64,000 nt of DNA from Megaustenia siamemsis (Eukaryota > Mollusca > Gastropoda > Stylommatophora > Ariophantidae), in assembly GCA_032433765.1 (NCBI GenBank), contig JAVIAB010000073.1:68615087-68679086 (forward strand), given 5' to 3'. The position numbers and the translations under genes were made by a program. Shown here piece by piece: positions 44,440 through 55,469 of this stretch. The stretch's first letter is position 1. Every line of letters begins with the position of its first letter. The notes beneath the pieces were generated by a model. It did not search any database and was not told where the DNA came from. It worked only from the letters and a program-made list of their open reading frames with translations.

Positions 44440-45210
44440 TCATTTCTCTTCTTCCTCACCTCTTGTGTTGGTTTCATTGTATCCCCAACTTTTGGTGGGA
44501 CCGTTAAAGTCACCCACCATAGTGCACTGTGTTGCTGTTATCTTCACTGCCTTCAACTCAGGGCTCTGTCATTGGGACAGTATATATAGTATAACTATAA
44601 ACTAACAGGCATGTTGTTCATGCATACTATTGTTTTGATGATCTCTCCCGCCATAGAATATATAAAGAAACAACAGTTAAAATGCTTTGGCCATGTGAAA
44701 AGGCAAAAAGAGCAAAACACAACACAATGAGCCTTCAATAAACATTGCAACAACACCAGACCCAAAGGTTGACCACAAAAAAGATGGGTTGACGGAATAT
44801 TAGAAACACTAGGAAACATAACAGCAGGAGAGGCAAACAGAAGAGCAAAAGACCACAAATTATGTCTTTCCTCGATGCTGAAAGACAAATAAGGAAGGAA
44901 AGAAGAAGTTGATCTCTGTCTCCCCATTTATAACTATCTGTTTTGCTGAAATGGAGGTTTGTACCAATGTGGTGACGCCTCCCTTGTGGCCTTACCTGCC
45001 CTGTCTAGCAGCCCCTGATAGTGAATCTGTGTTAAGAGTTGAGGTGGGTTTCCTGAATGCAAGCCACGTTGATCTACTCCTTCATTAGTCTTGCTTCTAG
45101 GGCCTACTTTTTGTGGTATATGCCCTCAGTGTTCCATTACAGTATATTCAGCTGTGGATCTTGTCTAGTTTGGCCATTAGTTATTTCTTTCTGGTTCATT
45201 TCTTTAGCTT
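44440..45210 (-). mobile_element. I-clade LINE APE-type endonuclease fragment, split by another LINE
   Basis: Minus strand at about 45170-44940 reads LNILQWNTEGIYHKK, LEARLMKE and INVACIQETHLNS (the N and E of the APE nuclease active site). After the insertion, 44545-44450 reads GGDFNGPTKSWGYNETNTRG (GDFN motif). The interruption is 44630-44920. Confidence 0.75.
44640..44915 (+). mobile_element. LINE family B 3' fragment inserted in the endonuclease relic
   Basis: Starts near IEYIKKQQLKCFGHVKRQKE and runs through a KRWVDGILETLGNITAGEAN-like reading to AAAGACAAATAAGGAAGGAA. Same 3' module as 24835-25115 and 55100-55460. Confidence 0.75.
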
Positions 45211-45489
45211 TTTGAAGTGGGAGAGATCTTTAGTAGCACTGGACCTTTTCAAGAAATGGGGACCTGACAGTCTACCTGCTTGATGGGATTCCACAGACAG
45301 TGCACCATGTCTGGAATCCTATGTATCCAACTTTGTTTTAGTACATGTTATAATTGCTGATACTTTGCACCATATTTTGTGGCATGGTGCATTTGATTTC
45401 AGTCAGAATTTAGCTCAGGTTTGCTTTTGTTAGCCTATGATTGTTCCCAGTTTTCCTTCAAGACAGCAGTTTGTCTTTTCTGTAGGGTG

Positions 45490-46895
45490 ATTATGCCCTT
45501 AGATCATTTGCCCTCCTGGGTTAACAACATCATCTGCCCTCCTGGGTTAACAACATCATCTGCCCTCCTGGGTTAACAACATCATTTGCCCTCCTGGGTT
45601 AACAACACCATCTGCCCTCCTGGGTTAACAACATCATCTGCCCTCCTGGGTTAACAACATCATCTGTCCTCCTGGGTTAACAGCATCATCTGCCCTCCTG
45701 GGTTAACAACATCATCTGTCCTCCTGGGTTAACAACATCATCTGCCCTCCTGGGTTAACAGCATCATCTGTCCTCCTGGGTTAACAGCATCATCTGCCCT
45801 CCTGGGTTAACAGCATCATCTGCCCTCCTGGGTTAACAACATCATCTGCCCTCCTGGGTTAACAGCATCATCTGCCCTCCTGGGTTAACAGCATCATCTG
45901 TCCTCCTGGGTTAACAGCATCATCTGCCCTCCTGGGTTAACAACATCATCTGCCCTCCTGGGTTAAAAGCATCATCTGTCCTCCTGGGTTAACAGCATCA
46001 TCTGTCCTCCTGGGTTAACAGCATCATCTGAACTCCTGGGTTAACAACATCATCTGCCCTCCTGGGTTAACAACACCATCTGCCCTCCTGGGTTAACAAC
46101 ATCATCTGCCCTCCTGGGTTAACAACATCATCTGTCCTCCTGGGTTAACAGCATCATCTGCCCTCCTGGGTTAACAACATCATCTGTCCTCCTGGGTTAA
46201 CAACATCATCTGCCCTCCTGGGTTAACAGCATCATCTGTCCTCCTGGGTTAACAGCATCATCTGCCCTCCTGGGTTAACAGCATCATCTGCCCTCCTGGG
46301 TTAACAACATCATCTGCCCTCCTGGGTTAACAGCATCATCTGCCCTCCTGGGTTAACAGCATCATCTGTCCTCCTGGGTTAACAGCATCATCTGCCCTCC
46401 TGGGTTAACAACATCATCTGCCCTCCTGGGTTAAAAGCATCATCTGTCCTCCTGGGTTAACAGCATCATCTGTCCTCCTGGGTTAACAGCATCATCTGAA
46501 CTCCTGGGTTAACAACATCATCTGCCCTCCTGGGTTAACAACATCATCTGCCATCCTGGGTTAACAACATCATCTGCCCTCCTGGGTTAACAACATCATC
46601 TGCCCTCCTTGGTTAATAGCATCATCTGCCCTCCTGGGTTAACAACATCATCTGCCCTCCTGGGTTAACAACATCATCTGCCCTCCTGGGTTAACAACAT
46701 CATCTGCCCTCCTGGGTTAACAGCATCATCTGCCCTCCTGGGTTAACAACATCATCTGCCCTCCTGGGTTAACAACATCATCTGCCCTCCTGGGTTAACA
46801 GCATCATCTGTCCTCCTGGGTTAACAACATCATCTGCCCTCCAGGGTTAACAACATCATCTGCCCTCCTGGGTTAACAACATCATCTGCCCAAGA
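45490..46895. repeat. 26-bp minisatellite, about 53 copies, with higher-order structure
   Basis: Unit TCTGCCCTCCTGGGTTAACA + ACATCA. Variants (TGTCC, CAGCATC, CACCATC, AAAAGC, GAACTCC) recur in order: TTAAAAGC at 45963 and 46431, AACTCC at 46031 and 46499, CACCATC near 45606 and 46074. Each pair is 468 bp (18 units) apart. Confidence 0.97.
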
Positions 46896-46899
46896 TTTG

Positions 46900-47815
46900 T
46901 GTAGAGCTTTCTCTCCTGGACTCTTCAGCACCACCTGCCCAGCGGATAGGACAGAGAAGAGTCAGACAGAAAGGCATTTAACCCATGAAGTGGGAATGGA
47001 TTAGTTCAAAGCAGAACGGATACTATTCACTGGATTGTTCAGCATCTGTGCTTAAAGTGTTCTATCGGGATTACGACAGTTTTTGATGTAAGAAAAACAT
47101 TGCCATGGTGTTATTTTAAGGAGTGATGGTTACTCATCATTTATAGTTTTGCAGTTATATGAAAAAAGCATATTAAATAAAAATAAACATGTTGCTTTAA
47201 TCTACCTTCACTATTTTAATGACACTATCAATTTATTGAGACATATTAACAATGTTGTTTATGATACCATAAGGCATTTTTATGAGATTGTCATTTTCAG
47301 TGTTTGGAGTCTGGTCATTTAAAATGCTACAAAAACCAGTGAAAACTGTAATCACTTTGAAATATCTTGTCTATCTGTCTAGAAGAGATTTTTAATGATA
47401 AGAAATATCCATTTTATAAGAACATAAGACCTAGATGTCTAGCAGCTGATCAAAGAAGGAATCCTGCACCAAAAATGTCTCGTTTAAGTTGGATGAATTG
47501 TACTGAAAGTGTACAACACAACATATCTATGCTTTAGTGTCATGTAAAGGACACATGGTGAAGAGGAGTAATTGTGCGGCAAATACACAAGAAGAGGACT
47601 AATGGCATCATTAATTACAAGGGCACAATAATTGAAAGTGGATTGCAAAGATTGATAAAACTGTGGGGTTTGTGTGTCACATTTTGATACCGTTAGGCAC
47701 TCGATTATGTTCCAGTTGCGGTTCAAAATAAACATGTTGTTTACCTCCTCGTTCACAATGGACAGTTAATCAGCGGCTAACAAATCACCATCTTAAAACA
47801 TCGTTTGTTACCGAA
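46900..47815. other. No supported feature
   Basis: AT-rich after a short GC-richer stretch adjoining the minisatellite. A 90-codon minus-strand frame at 47484-47756 has no recognisable domain. Confidence 0.45.
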
Positions 47816-47819
47816 ACGG

Positions 47820-48250
47820 ATTGTAAGGATGAATACTAACATATGGACGTGAAAGCTGAAATTCAATCATTACTTTAGACTGAATGCCTTTGAGAACAAA
47901 TGTCTTCATAGGATGTCAAAAAGAAATTGGAAAGAATACATTTAAAATGAATAGATAAAAGACGAATCAAAACAAGAATACGTGTTGAGCTTTATAGAAA
48001 GAAGGCGTTGGAGAAACACCAGTCATGTGCTGAGAATGAACGAAGAAAGATTTCCTCGTAGGAAACAATCTGGTAAAAGAAAGTAATGTAGACTAAGAGA
48101 ATCGCCATGCGGAACAATTTCTAGGAAGCTCAACTATGGGACTAAGAAACAACCAAGAACTACAATACAAGAACAAGCAGCAGATCGTCAATCGTGGAGA
48201 ACTGTGACTTCCGTCATATGTGACGTCTACGGTCCGAGAGGAAAATGAAT
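47820..48250 (+). mobile_element. LINE 3' fragment (family E)
   Basis: Broken frames read LTYGRES, then RRRWRNTSHVLRMNEERFPR, SGKRK and ADRQSWRTVTSVICDVYGPR: the W+GHVLRMN...FPRRAL...A.DR..WR end of a LINE polyprotein. It ends near AATGAATGAATC. Confidence 0.7.
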
Positions 48251-48280
48251 GAATCACTCGAGATGATATGAACCATCAGT

Positions 48281-48428
48281 CGGACATCATACAGTTGTGA
48301 AAGGACGGACATCATACAGTTGTGAAAGGACGGACATCATACAGTTGTGAAAGGACGGACATCATACAGTTGTGAAAGGACGGACATCATACAGTTGTGA
48401 AAGGACGGACATCATACAGTTGTGAAAG
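48281..48428. repeat. 25-bp tandem repeat, six copies
   Basis: Unit CGGACATCATACAGTTGTGA + AAGGA, starts at 48281, 48306, 48331, 48356, 48381 and 48406. Apparently identical copies. Confidence 0.95.
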
Positions 48429-48439
48429 TGTGTTCCTAT

Positions 48440-48775
48440 TTTGTTTTATTCGTCATCTTTCACCTCTGGCGAAGTCCCGACAGACTAAGAACCGAAATTT
48501 GCGTGTTAATCCGTTTTTCCACGACAGCCGTGTGCAGAGGGGTCCCTCGCCGTGCAGGCAAATTAACTCCGTTTTCTGAGGTAATAATATCTTTTCCGTC
48601 GATGAGTAAATGACTTTTCAAGCCTGGCCTTGCTGCTGAGACCAGAGGTGGTTTGCCGCAGAGAGAAATCATACATAGAAATTCCAACTGGTGCGCCCGA
48701 GATTTGAACTCACATCCTCTCTGTCTCGAGGCCGGCGTCTTGCCTCGACACCAACCAATCCCCCATATGCTCATA
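48440..48775 (-). repeat. SINE type 5 (tRNA-like head on type 2 body)
   Basis: Minus strand: GGGATTGGTTGGTGTCGAGG head with B-box-like GAGTTCAAATCTC, then the shared 3' domain (TTTGCCTGCACGGCGAGGGA, ACACGCAAATTTCGGTTC, GTCGGGACTTCGCCAGAGGT) and a GACGAATAAAAC end. The body aligns with the SINE type 2 copy at 42.7 kb, while the head differs. Confidence 0.8.
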
Positions 48776-48938
48776 TGAAGTCATCAAGATTATAATCTCC
48801 TGGACATCTTTAATCCCTTTAAGAAGAATTTCATGGACACTTGCCTGAGTTGGCATCAGTAGGTGCTGTACCCATTCTCTTCTTCTGTACATATGGACTA
48901 GCATTCCCGATGAGGTGCAGGAGACATTCTTAGATCAT

Positions 48939-49077
48939 CATCATCATCAAGTACCACGCCTGCTGGTGTAGGTGATCATGTCTCTCCACAATTTTCGATC
49001 TCGACAGTTATTTATCATTTCTCTTGTTGACCTTCTGGCAAGACATTCTCTTAAGCTGTCTGGTATTTTTTCTCTTT
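48939..49077 (-). mobile_element. Short 5'-truncated LINE family A insertion with target duplication
   Basis: Only the last ~140 bp of the element, ending in ATCATCATCATCA with GTACCACGCCTGCTGGTGTA. CATTCTTAGATCA flanks it at 48926-48938 and 49078-49090. Confidence 0.92.
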
Positions 49078-49184
49078 CATTCTTAGATCAGTGGAACGAT
49101 TTCTCGGCGCGAAATTTGTTTGATGGTGACCATTCTTACTTTGCAAATTTCACCTCTGCCAGTACATATCATAGCGCGATACAT

Positions 49185-49655
49185 GTCATCATCTTGAGTG
49201 TTGGTGTTAGAAGCACGGCCAAATAATTGGAATTGTACACACAACATGATGTCAAGCGTGTGTGTACACGTCCTTGCGATAATATTGAATGTCATCATCT
49301 TGAGTGTTAGTGTTAGAAGCACGGCCAAATAATTGGAATTGTACACACAACAGGATGTTAAGTGTGTACGCGTCCTTGAGATAATATTGAATGTCATCAT
49401 CTTGAGTGTTGGTGTTAGAAGCACGGCCAAATAATTGGACTTGTACACACAACATGATGTCAAGTGTGTACGCGTCCTTACGATAATATTGAATGTCATC
49501 ATCCTGAGTGTTGGTGTTAGAAGCACGGCCCAATAATTGGACTTGTACACACAACATGATGTCAAGTGTGTACGCGTCCTTGCGATAATATTGAATGTCA
49601 TCATCTTGCGTGTTGGTGTTAGAAGCACGGCCCAATAATTATTGGACTTGTATAT
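49185..49655. repeat. 102-bp tandem repeat, about 4.5 copies
   Basis: GTCATCATCTTGAGTGTTGG starts near 49185, 49291, 49393, 49495 and 49597; the first period is 106, the rest 102. Each unit contains GAAGCACGGCCAAATAATTG (or CCCAATAATTG). Confidence 0.95.
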
Positions 49656-49699
49656 GAGGGAAAGAATCCGCAGCCATGCGTAGATAATGCTACTACATG

Positions 49700-51160
49700 T
49701 CAAGGGACATGGGCTGAAGGTTTTCTAGATCGATAACAAATTAATCTTTTCTGTCTCCATAGAGATAGCCTCGCCTCGTTCGTTAGAGATATTTCATTTA
49801 TCATTTGCACATCAGTGACTATATTTGAACTAGTTTATTGCGCAGCTTTGCCTACAACGACAAGGTAATACATCACGCTGTCTCCTACCTATACAATGGT
49901 AATTGATATGCTCCAACCGAGCGGAATGAGAAAGATAATCGACAGTTTTTTAATGGCGGGCACCAGCAAGATGCGAGGGGCAGTCGAGGTTTCTTATCTT
50001 TGAGTGAGAATTGATGTGATGCAAGGCCGATTAATTTGACTTTAATGTTTTGAAAATGAATAATGCAAGGAGACACGCTCTCAAAGAAATCGGAAAACAC
50101 GTAAACTGAATGAAAATGGTATTGATGCTGAACTCCTATCTCAATCGCTCTCAGCGGGTAGTAGACGTTTCTTCTTCGGTAGATATGGTTACCACGCCTG
50201 CTTTGGCGACAACATGGCCGAGGTTCATTTCTAGCCTGAAACATTCCAGCGACCCAGTTGAACAAAAATGGGTAGACCTACTCGCTGAGTGGTGGGAGGT
50301 ATTATCTGCGAGAAAGAGCACTGACCTCATCACCTTCAAAGTTCTGAAATGAAGTTTATTATTTAACTCCCCTAACATAGCCTTTTATGATACATTCTCT
50401 GATACTGAGTACCTTTTTCTTCTAAAGATAACGATTCCAGTCAAACTTTGACACATCGAGAATGTTAGCGCCCTATCTTTGGGTCGCAAGTTCCAAACGG
50501 GGTCTCAAATATTTTCTGTGGGATCACGGATGTTATTTGTAACGACATTATGCTTGTAGGAATGGTCACCACGAGTATTTTGAACATGAATGTTTATGTG
50601 TAAATGTTCTTCCCATATGTTTCCATTGTTGCTGCTATTAAACCTATTTCCCCCCATAACCATCGGCATATTTTTGGAACATATTTCCCCCCTCTATTAT
50701 TTTTGTTTTGTCGCATTAGAACCCGGGTCCTTCCTGTGATGAGGCCAACGTTGTATTATCGGCTTCTCGTGGCAAGGCACTGTGCCAAGGAGTACGGGTT
50801 CGATCTTGTTTAGGGCCATATATTGTGTGTGTGTGTGTGTTTTTTTTTTTGGTCGTAGTTGATTATTTGTCTTTTTTCCGAGTGCTGTAAATATACCTCT
50901 TCGTCTGAACTGATTCGCTGATTATCGCCTCGGAAGTTTCCCTTTATAATAATATTGATTTATGATTATTTGTCTCCTACATCTAGACAACCTAGACTGC
51001 CACAGTGACGTGCTTTATAAAGATCAGTCATAGCATTTCTTTTGGCGAAAAAGGAGAGTCACGAACCTTCATTGGCGTTTAAAGAACGCGTGTAGAGAGA
51101 TGGCAGTAGATAATCGCACCGCCAATCGTTGATTAAGCTGTTTTTCACTAACGGAGGAAG
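49700..51160. other. No supported feature; GT microsatellite near 50825
   Basis: Several medium open frames (for example 49885-50265 minus, 50110-50352 plus) overlap each other and lack domains. A (GT)n then T-run is at 50824-50851. A tRNA-like stretch GAGTACGGGTTCGATCTTG near 50790-50810 may be a SINE trace. Confidence 0.4.
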
Positions 51161-51164
51161 TTGA

Positions 51165-51600
51165 AGTGACTTGATCAAGCACGTTCGCCACAGCTTCACA
51201 CAGCAGTGGCATCTTCAAAGTTGCAACGTGTCAAACTTTTATTCAAGACGATCGGCAGATCGCAACAAAACAGCTTGCTACTCAACTTGACAGGGAGCCG
51301 CGATAGCTCAATGGTTAGTGAACTGGACAACAAAGTACAAGAGGTAGGATTCGACCCAACCGACGGCTTCCAGGTTCACCCAGCCTTTGATGGGTACCGG
51401 GTTTTTTTTTCTGGGAAAGTAAAGCGGCACGGGCGTAATACCGACCACATTACCCAAAAATCATGTGCCGAAGGTCTGTAAAATTTATGGTCACTAACAC
51501 CATATTCCCTATGCGCCACTTAGCGTGACAGGGGTACTGTACTGTACTCAACTTGACAACCCTGTAGGTAATGCTTGCCTACACAAGTATTCACAAGTTT
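51165..51600 (+). mobile_element. Mariner-like HTH relic interrupted by a SINE
   Basis: With the SINE removed, the plus strand reads IQDDRQIATKQLATQLDNPV and GNACLHKYSQV, resembling the second HTH of mariner transposases. Only about 40 residues are readable. Confidence 0.35.
51293..51544 (+). repeat. SINE type 1 with 14-bp target duplication
   Basis: GGAGCCGCGATAGCTCAATG head and GATTCGACCCAACC B-box region, CACCCAGCC body and CACTTAGCGTGACAGGGGTA end. TACTCAACTTGACA flanks it at 51279-51292 and 51545-51558. Confidence 0.92.
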
Positions 51601-51756
51601 GAATATTCAAAGGATTGTACCAGCCGGGTCCCTCAGAGCAGTCCGATGATGACTGAGAGATCGGCCTGCAGAGTGGTACAAATAATTGGAGAACAAAGTA
51701 TATTTCAAATTTTAATAAAACAATCTCTGGAAGTAAAAACAGTGTTGCATTACAAA

Positions 51757-52143
51757 ACATCATCATCATCAAGTACCATGCCTGCTGGCGTAGGTGATCA
51801 TGTCTCTCCACAACTTCGATTTCGGCAGTCATTTCTCATTTCTGTTGTTGACCTTCTGCCAAGCCATTCTCTTAAGCTGTCTGATATCTTTTTTCTTGGC
51901 TTCCCTCTATGTCTTCGTCCCTCAAATTTTTCCACTTGTTACGATATATTCCATTTGTCCCCTTCTCATTACATGACCAAAAAATGATGATTATTTCTTC
52001 CTAATATAGGAAATTAGCTATCTTTTTGCTTTGGCCCCTTTCAGAACGTTTTTATTACTCTTCTTAGCTGTCCGTGGTATTTTCAACATTCTTCTGTAAA
52101 AAGACATTTCTACAGCCTCCAGTGATTTTCTTGTCTGACACTG
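51757..52143 (-). mobile_element. RTE-like LINE family A, 3' end
   Basis: Begins (plus strand) with CATCATCATCATCAAGTACC and reads on the minus strand through QEKSLEAVEMSFYRRMLKIP, GHVMRRGQMEYIVTSGKI and a LWRDMITYASRHGT-like end. 5'-truncated. Confidence 0.88.
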
Positions 52144-52149
52144 TTTATC

Positions 52150-52435
52150 ATCATCATCATGTGCCATTGTGGTCAGCGTAGGCGATCATGCCGTTCCACT
52201 CTCTCTCTCTGTCTGCGATCAAAACTCAAGCATAGTAGGGTTCCAGACTCTCTCATGAAGTCAGCTGTCTGTTTAAGCGAATCAATTGCCCCATATAGTT
52301 TTTCTTCCAGGGAGGTGGGCGTGGACCACATTGCTCTTCTCAGGCCTATAAACTGGAGGCAATCCTGTAGAACATGTTTTGTAGTCATATTGTCCAGTGT
52401 ACAGTGGCATATGCTGGTTGTACCTATTTTGAATT
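52150..52435 (-). mobile_element. I-clade LINE 3' end
   Basis: Minus strand 52388-52173: MTTKHVLQDCLQFIGLRRAM, WSTPTSLEEKLYGAIDSLKQ and TADFMRESGTLLC, the classic post-RNase H terminus (HVLQxC...PTxLExKLYG...TADFxxxSGL). Confidence 0.8.
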
Positions 52436-53390
52436 GCTAACAGAAGATGATGATCTGAAGCCACATCTGCCCCTCTATATACTTTTACATCTTGTAAGGA
52501 TGACTTAAACTTTTTATTAATATATATGTGGTCAATTTGATTCTCCATTCTATGATCTGGTGACACCCATGTGGCTTTATGTATTCTTTTATGTTGGAAT
52601 ATTGTTCCTCCTAGGCTCACTTGATTAAGAGCACAGAAGTTCACGAATATCTTTCCATTCTCATTTATTTCTCAAAGTCCATGTTTTCCCATGATCTCTC
52701 AGAAGCCTATCTTACTTTTGTATTTAGATCTCCCATTAAGATTATAATACCCTTGGCTCGTCTTCCATCCATCTGACATTGTAGCTGTTTATAGAATTCA
52801 TCTTTAACCAAATCATCCTTATCATTGGTCGGTGCGTAGCATTGGATAATGTGTATTTTCATTTGGTTTTTGTTGTTTTAAATGTTGCTTTCATTAGTCT
52901 TGGCTCTACTGCTTCCCATTCTATCAGTGCCTTCTGTGCATTCCTTGATAACATTATAGCTACCCCTTCACTATGTTGTGCTCCAGGTTCCTGGTATCCT
53001 GATGATAAAATCATCTCTCCTGTATTTTTTTATCATTTCCGTTCCTAGCCATCTTGTTTCGCACATTCCCAGAATATCTATTTTGTAATTTTTCATTTCT
53101 GCTGCCACCTGTGCAGCTTTTCCTTGTTCATTTAGGGTACGCGCATTCCAGGTGCCTATTCTGGAGGATTTCCTGGTAGAGAAAAGGTGAGTCGGCAACC
53201 CGGCCTCCTTACGGCTTTCTCCGGATTGCGTCATACATCTCTTAGACAGAGAGCCTTTATCTTTCCTGGATGGCTGATTTACTTTTTTCTTTTCTTTGAC
53301 TTGTCCATGTTTGTGAAGTTTTTTCTTCTTATGTTTTTTACAGTATGGAAAGCCAGTCCCCATGCCCAACTCTCCTTAGTCGCCAGTTAA
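52436..53390 (-). mobile_element. RTE-like LINE endonuclease domain
   Basis: Minus strand 53369-52971 has a Lys-rich leader, then SSRIGTWNARTLNEQGKAAQ, VAAEMKNYKIDILGMCETRW and RRDDFIIRIPGT, the N and E catalytic positions of an APE-type nuclease. 52644-52440 gives FCALNQVSLGGTIFQHKRIH, KATWVSPDHRMENQIDHIYI and YRGADVASDHHLLLA, the SDHH end. The middle is frameshifted. It probably supplies the 5' domain missing from the family A copies. Confidence 0.88.
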
Positions 53391-53974
53391 AATTCCTTGC
53401 ATTATACTATTTATTTTTTCTCTCCATATATCCCATTTTAATTTCGTAATTACGTGTAATATTACTTATCTTGTGTGAGATGCCCAGCGCTTGTTGCAGT
53501 TAATCCCAGCTCGCCTGTGATATTTTGTACCCACCTTCTTCAAAGTTATTTTCTTTCATTTATCTGGAACCGTGTCACCAATAGTTACCTTCTCTAAGCC
53601 ATTATGTCGATTTACATAACCACAATATTTTCTTTTTTGCCTCATATTAACAACCAGTCCTCCCCCCCCCCCCATGTGATTTTAAGTTCTTTCAAATTGG
53701 ACATGCTTGAAATAGGTCCTCTATATCAGCAGATGCCACCGCTGTATGTCGCGGTGCTCTTTACTTTGTTAGCTAGCTTGCCGTGACACAGACTGTTGCT
53801 ATGGAGCCCCGTGGCGTCGTGGCTTTCTTGATCCGTCTCAGGTCGTTGACCCCGTCTGCCAGACTTCTTAGCTGCCACCGGCAGGGTGGTATCGATGAAC
53901 TTGATCATTGTACATCTCGTCCAAAGTGATTTCAATACCGCAAATACATCAATTTTCTTACCCCTCTCTTCATC
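53391..53974. other. No supported feature; short poly-C run
   Basis: A run of C near 53665-53674. Otherwise nothing recognisable. Confidence 0.45.
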
Positions 53975-54014
53975 ATCTCTCTCTCTCTCTCTCTTTATAT
54001 ATATATATATACTG

Positions 54015-54046
<32 letters not shown>

Positions 54047-54052
54047 GAGAGA
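53975..54052. repeat. Palindromic microsatellite (CT)n(AT)n...(AT)n(AG)n
   Basis: CT repeats, then TATATA repeats, a short ACTGAT centre, TATATA repeats and AG repeats: self-complementary over about 35 bp per side. Confidence 0.95.
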
Positions 54053-54720
54053 GAACTTCCACCATTTTCTTCCAGTCACCTTTATGGTAACGATCTATAC
54101 TCTAAAGTACAGCTATTTATATCATTTATATGCCTGTTTTTGTTGTTTTGTTTTTAATTGAAAGTTGAAGCGCCTCACACTGTTATTGCATCGGGAATGT
54201 CAAATTAAAGTAGATCGATATTCAGGGTATAGTGAACGCAACATTCTCGTTTCTCAATCACTGCAAGTCAACACGCCAGACCCGCTTTTCTCGCTGCTGT
54301 AGTTGGTACAACAGAAGAGCACATATCGAAATCTGTTGATTTTCCTTCATTCTGCAGTGCGTGTGGTCTTGGAATGAGTGGAAGTATTAGTTCAGCGTCA
54401 TATTACGTGACAATTAACGATACTTGTTTCATTGTTGATACAGCGTTGCGTGTGTTGTAGTAAATTAGACGGAACTTATCTTATTGCTTCGCGTATAGTG
54501 TTCTCGTTTATAGGGTCGTCATCATCAGAATCGGACAGTGCTCACGTGCAGTCTGATCCATTGCTTGATCATACAGATCTCAGCACAGAGCACGAATGTC
54601 GTAACACTGACAAGTGTCACACATGATAAGACAGCTCGATATTGTTTATATAATGTGACTTGTGCTTTTTATTTTGTTTCATCGCCAAAATGTGTGTGTT
54701 TTTTTTATTTTTAAGTCATC
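54053..54720. other. No supported feature
   Basis: A Ser/Asp-rich open stretch at about 54512-54626 was considered as a terminal exon but has no partner. Otherwise unremarkable. Confidence 0.4.
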
Positions 54721-54724
54721 ATCG

Positions 54725-55090
54725 TCAGTGAGTGCCGCCTCGGCATCGAAGTTTGGCTACCATGGAGCGCGCCATTTCACTCTGTCTCTTTGCTTCTATA
54801 GTGCAGGCTGTCATATACTGACTTGTCCATCTTTTCATGTTACTCGCCCATGTTAGTCTTGCTCTGCCTCTGCCTCTTTTATCTCGTATTTTCCCTTCCA
54901 AGATTACTTTTAGTAGGCTGCTGTGTCTTTTAACATGCCCCAAAAATATTATTCGAGATCCTTGTTTGAATTGTGTTTAGTAGTTCTTCCCCCCCCCCCC
55001 CATCACATTTTTAGTTGTTTTAAGATTTCATTGTTTCTTTTCTTTTCTTTCCATCCAACACTTTCTATTCCTATTTTGTTAGTATTGCAT
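54725..55090 (-). mobile_element. LINE 3' fragment (family G)
   Basis: Minus strand: GHVKRHSSLLKVILEGKIRD, KRGRGRARLTWASNMKRWTS and MARSMVAKLRCRGGTH, matching the plus-strand copy at 18840-19205. A C-run at 54990-55002 interrupts it. Confidence 0.8.
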
Positions 55091-55099
55091 TAAATAATA

Positions 55100-55460
55100 G
55101 CTGTACTCTTCTTCTTCTATCCTTCCTCTGCTGCCGTTGGCGTCGAGGGGAGAAACAATTTGCGATTCTTTGCTCGTCTGTTGGCCTCTTCTGATGTTAT
55201 TCCTCCTAGTGACTCTAGTATTCCCTTGATCCATCTCTTTCTCGGTCTTCCTCTTAATCTGGCGTTTTCGTAGCGTTTATTTAAGGTTCTTTGAGTCATT
55301 GTTAGTTCTTTTTGTCTTGTTATGTGGCCGAACCAATTTATCTGTTGTTTCTTTATGTATTCGATGGCTGATTCAATTTCCATTTTCTTCCTCAGGTCAG
55401 TGTTTCTTACTCTGTCCCTTAAGCTGTTTCCTGTCATTCTTCTGACACATTTCATTTCGG
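55100..55460 (-). mobile_element. LINE family B 3' end, best-preserved copy
   Basis: 112 open codons: MKCVRRMTGNSLRDRVRNTD, LRKKMEIESAIEYIKKQQIN, WFGHITRQKELTMTQR and RLRGRPRKRWIKGILESLGG. It abuts the family G fragment in the same orientation. Confidence 0.85.
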
Positions 55461-55469
55461 TGGTCTGTA

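Noticed and set aside
45490..46895. CRISPR-like array
   Set aside because: The units are contiguous 26-mers without unique spacers in a eukaryotic genome; it is a minisatellite.
49885..50352. Overlapping ORFs on both strands as a small gene
   Set aside because: Neither translation shows a domain or splice context; each is the other's shadow.
54512..54626. Terminal exon encoding a Ser/Asp-rich peptide (FIGSSSSESDSAH...)
   Set aside because: Weak acceptor, its phase does not match the candidate exon at 38399-38557, and there is no other partner.
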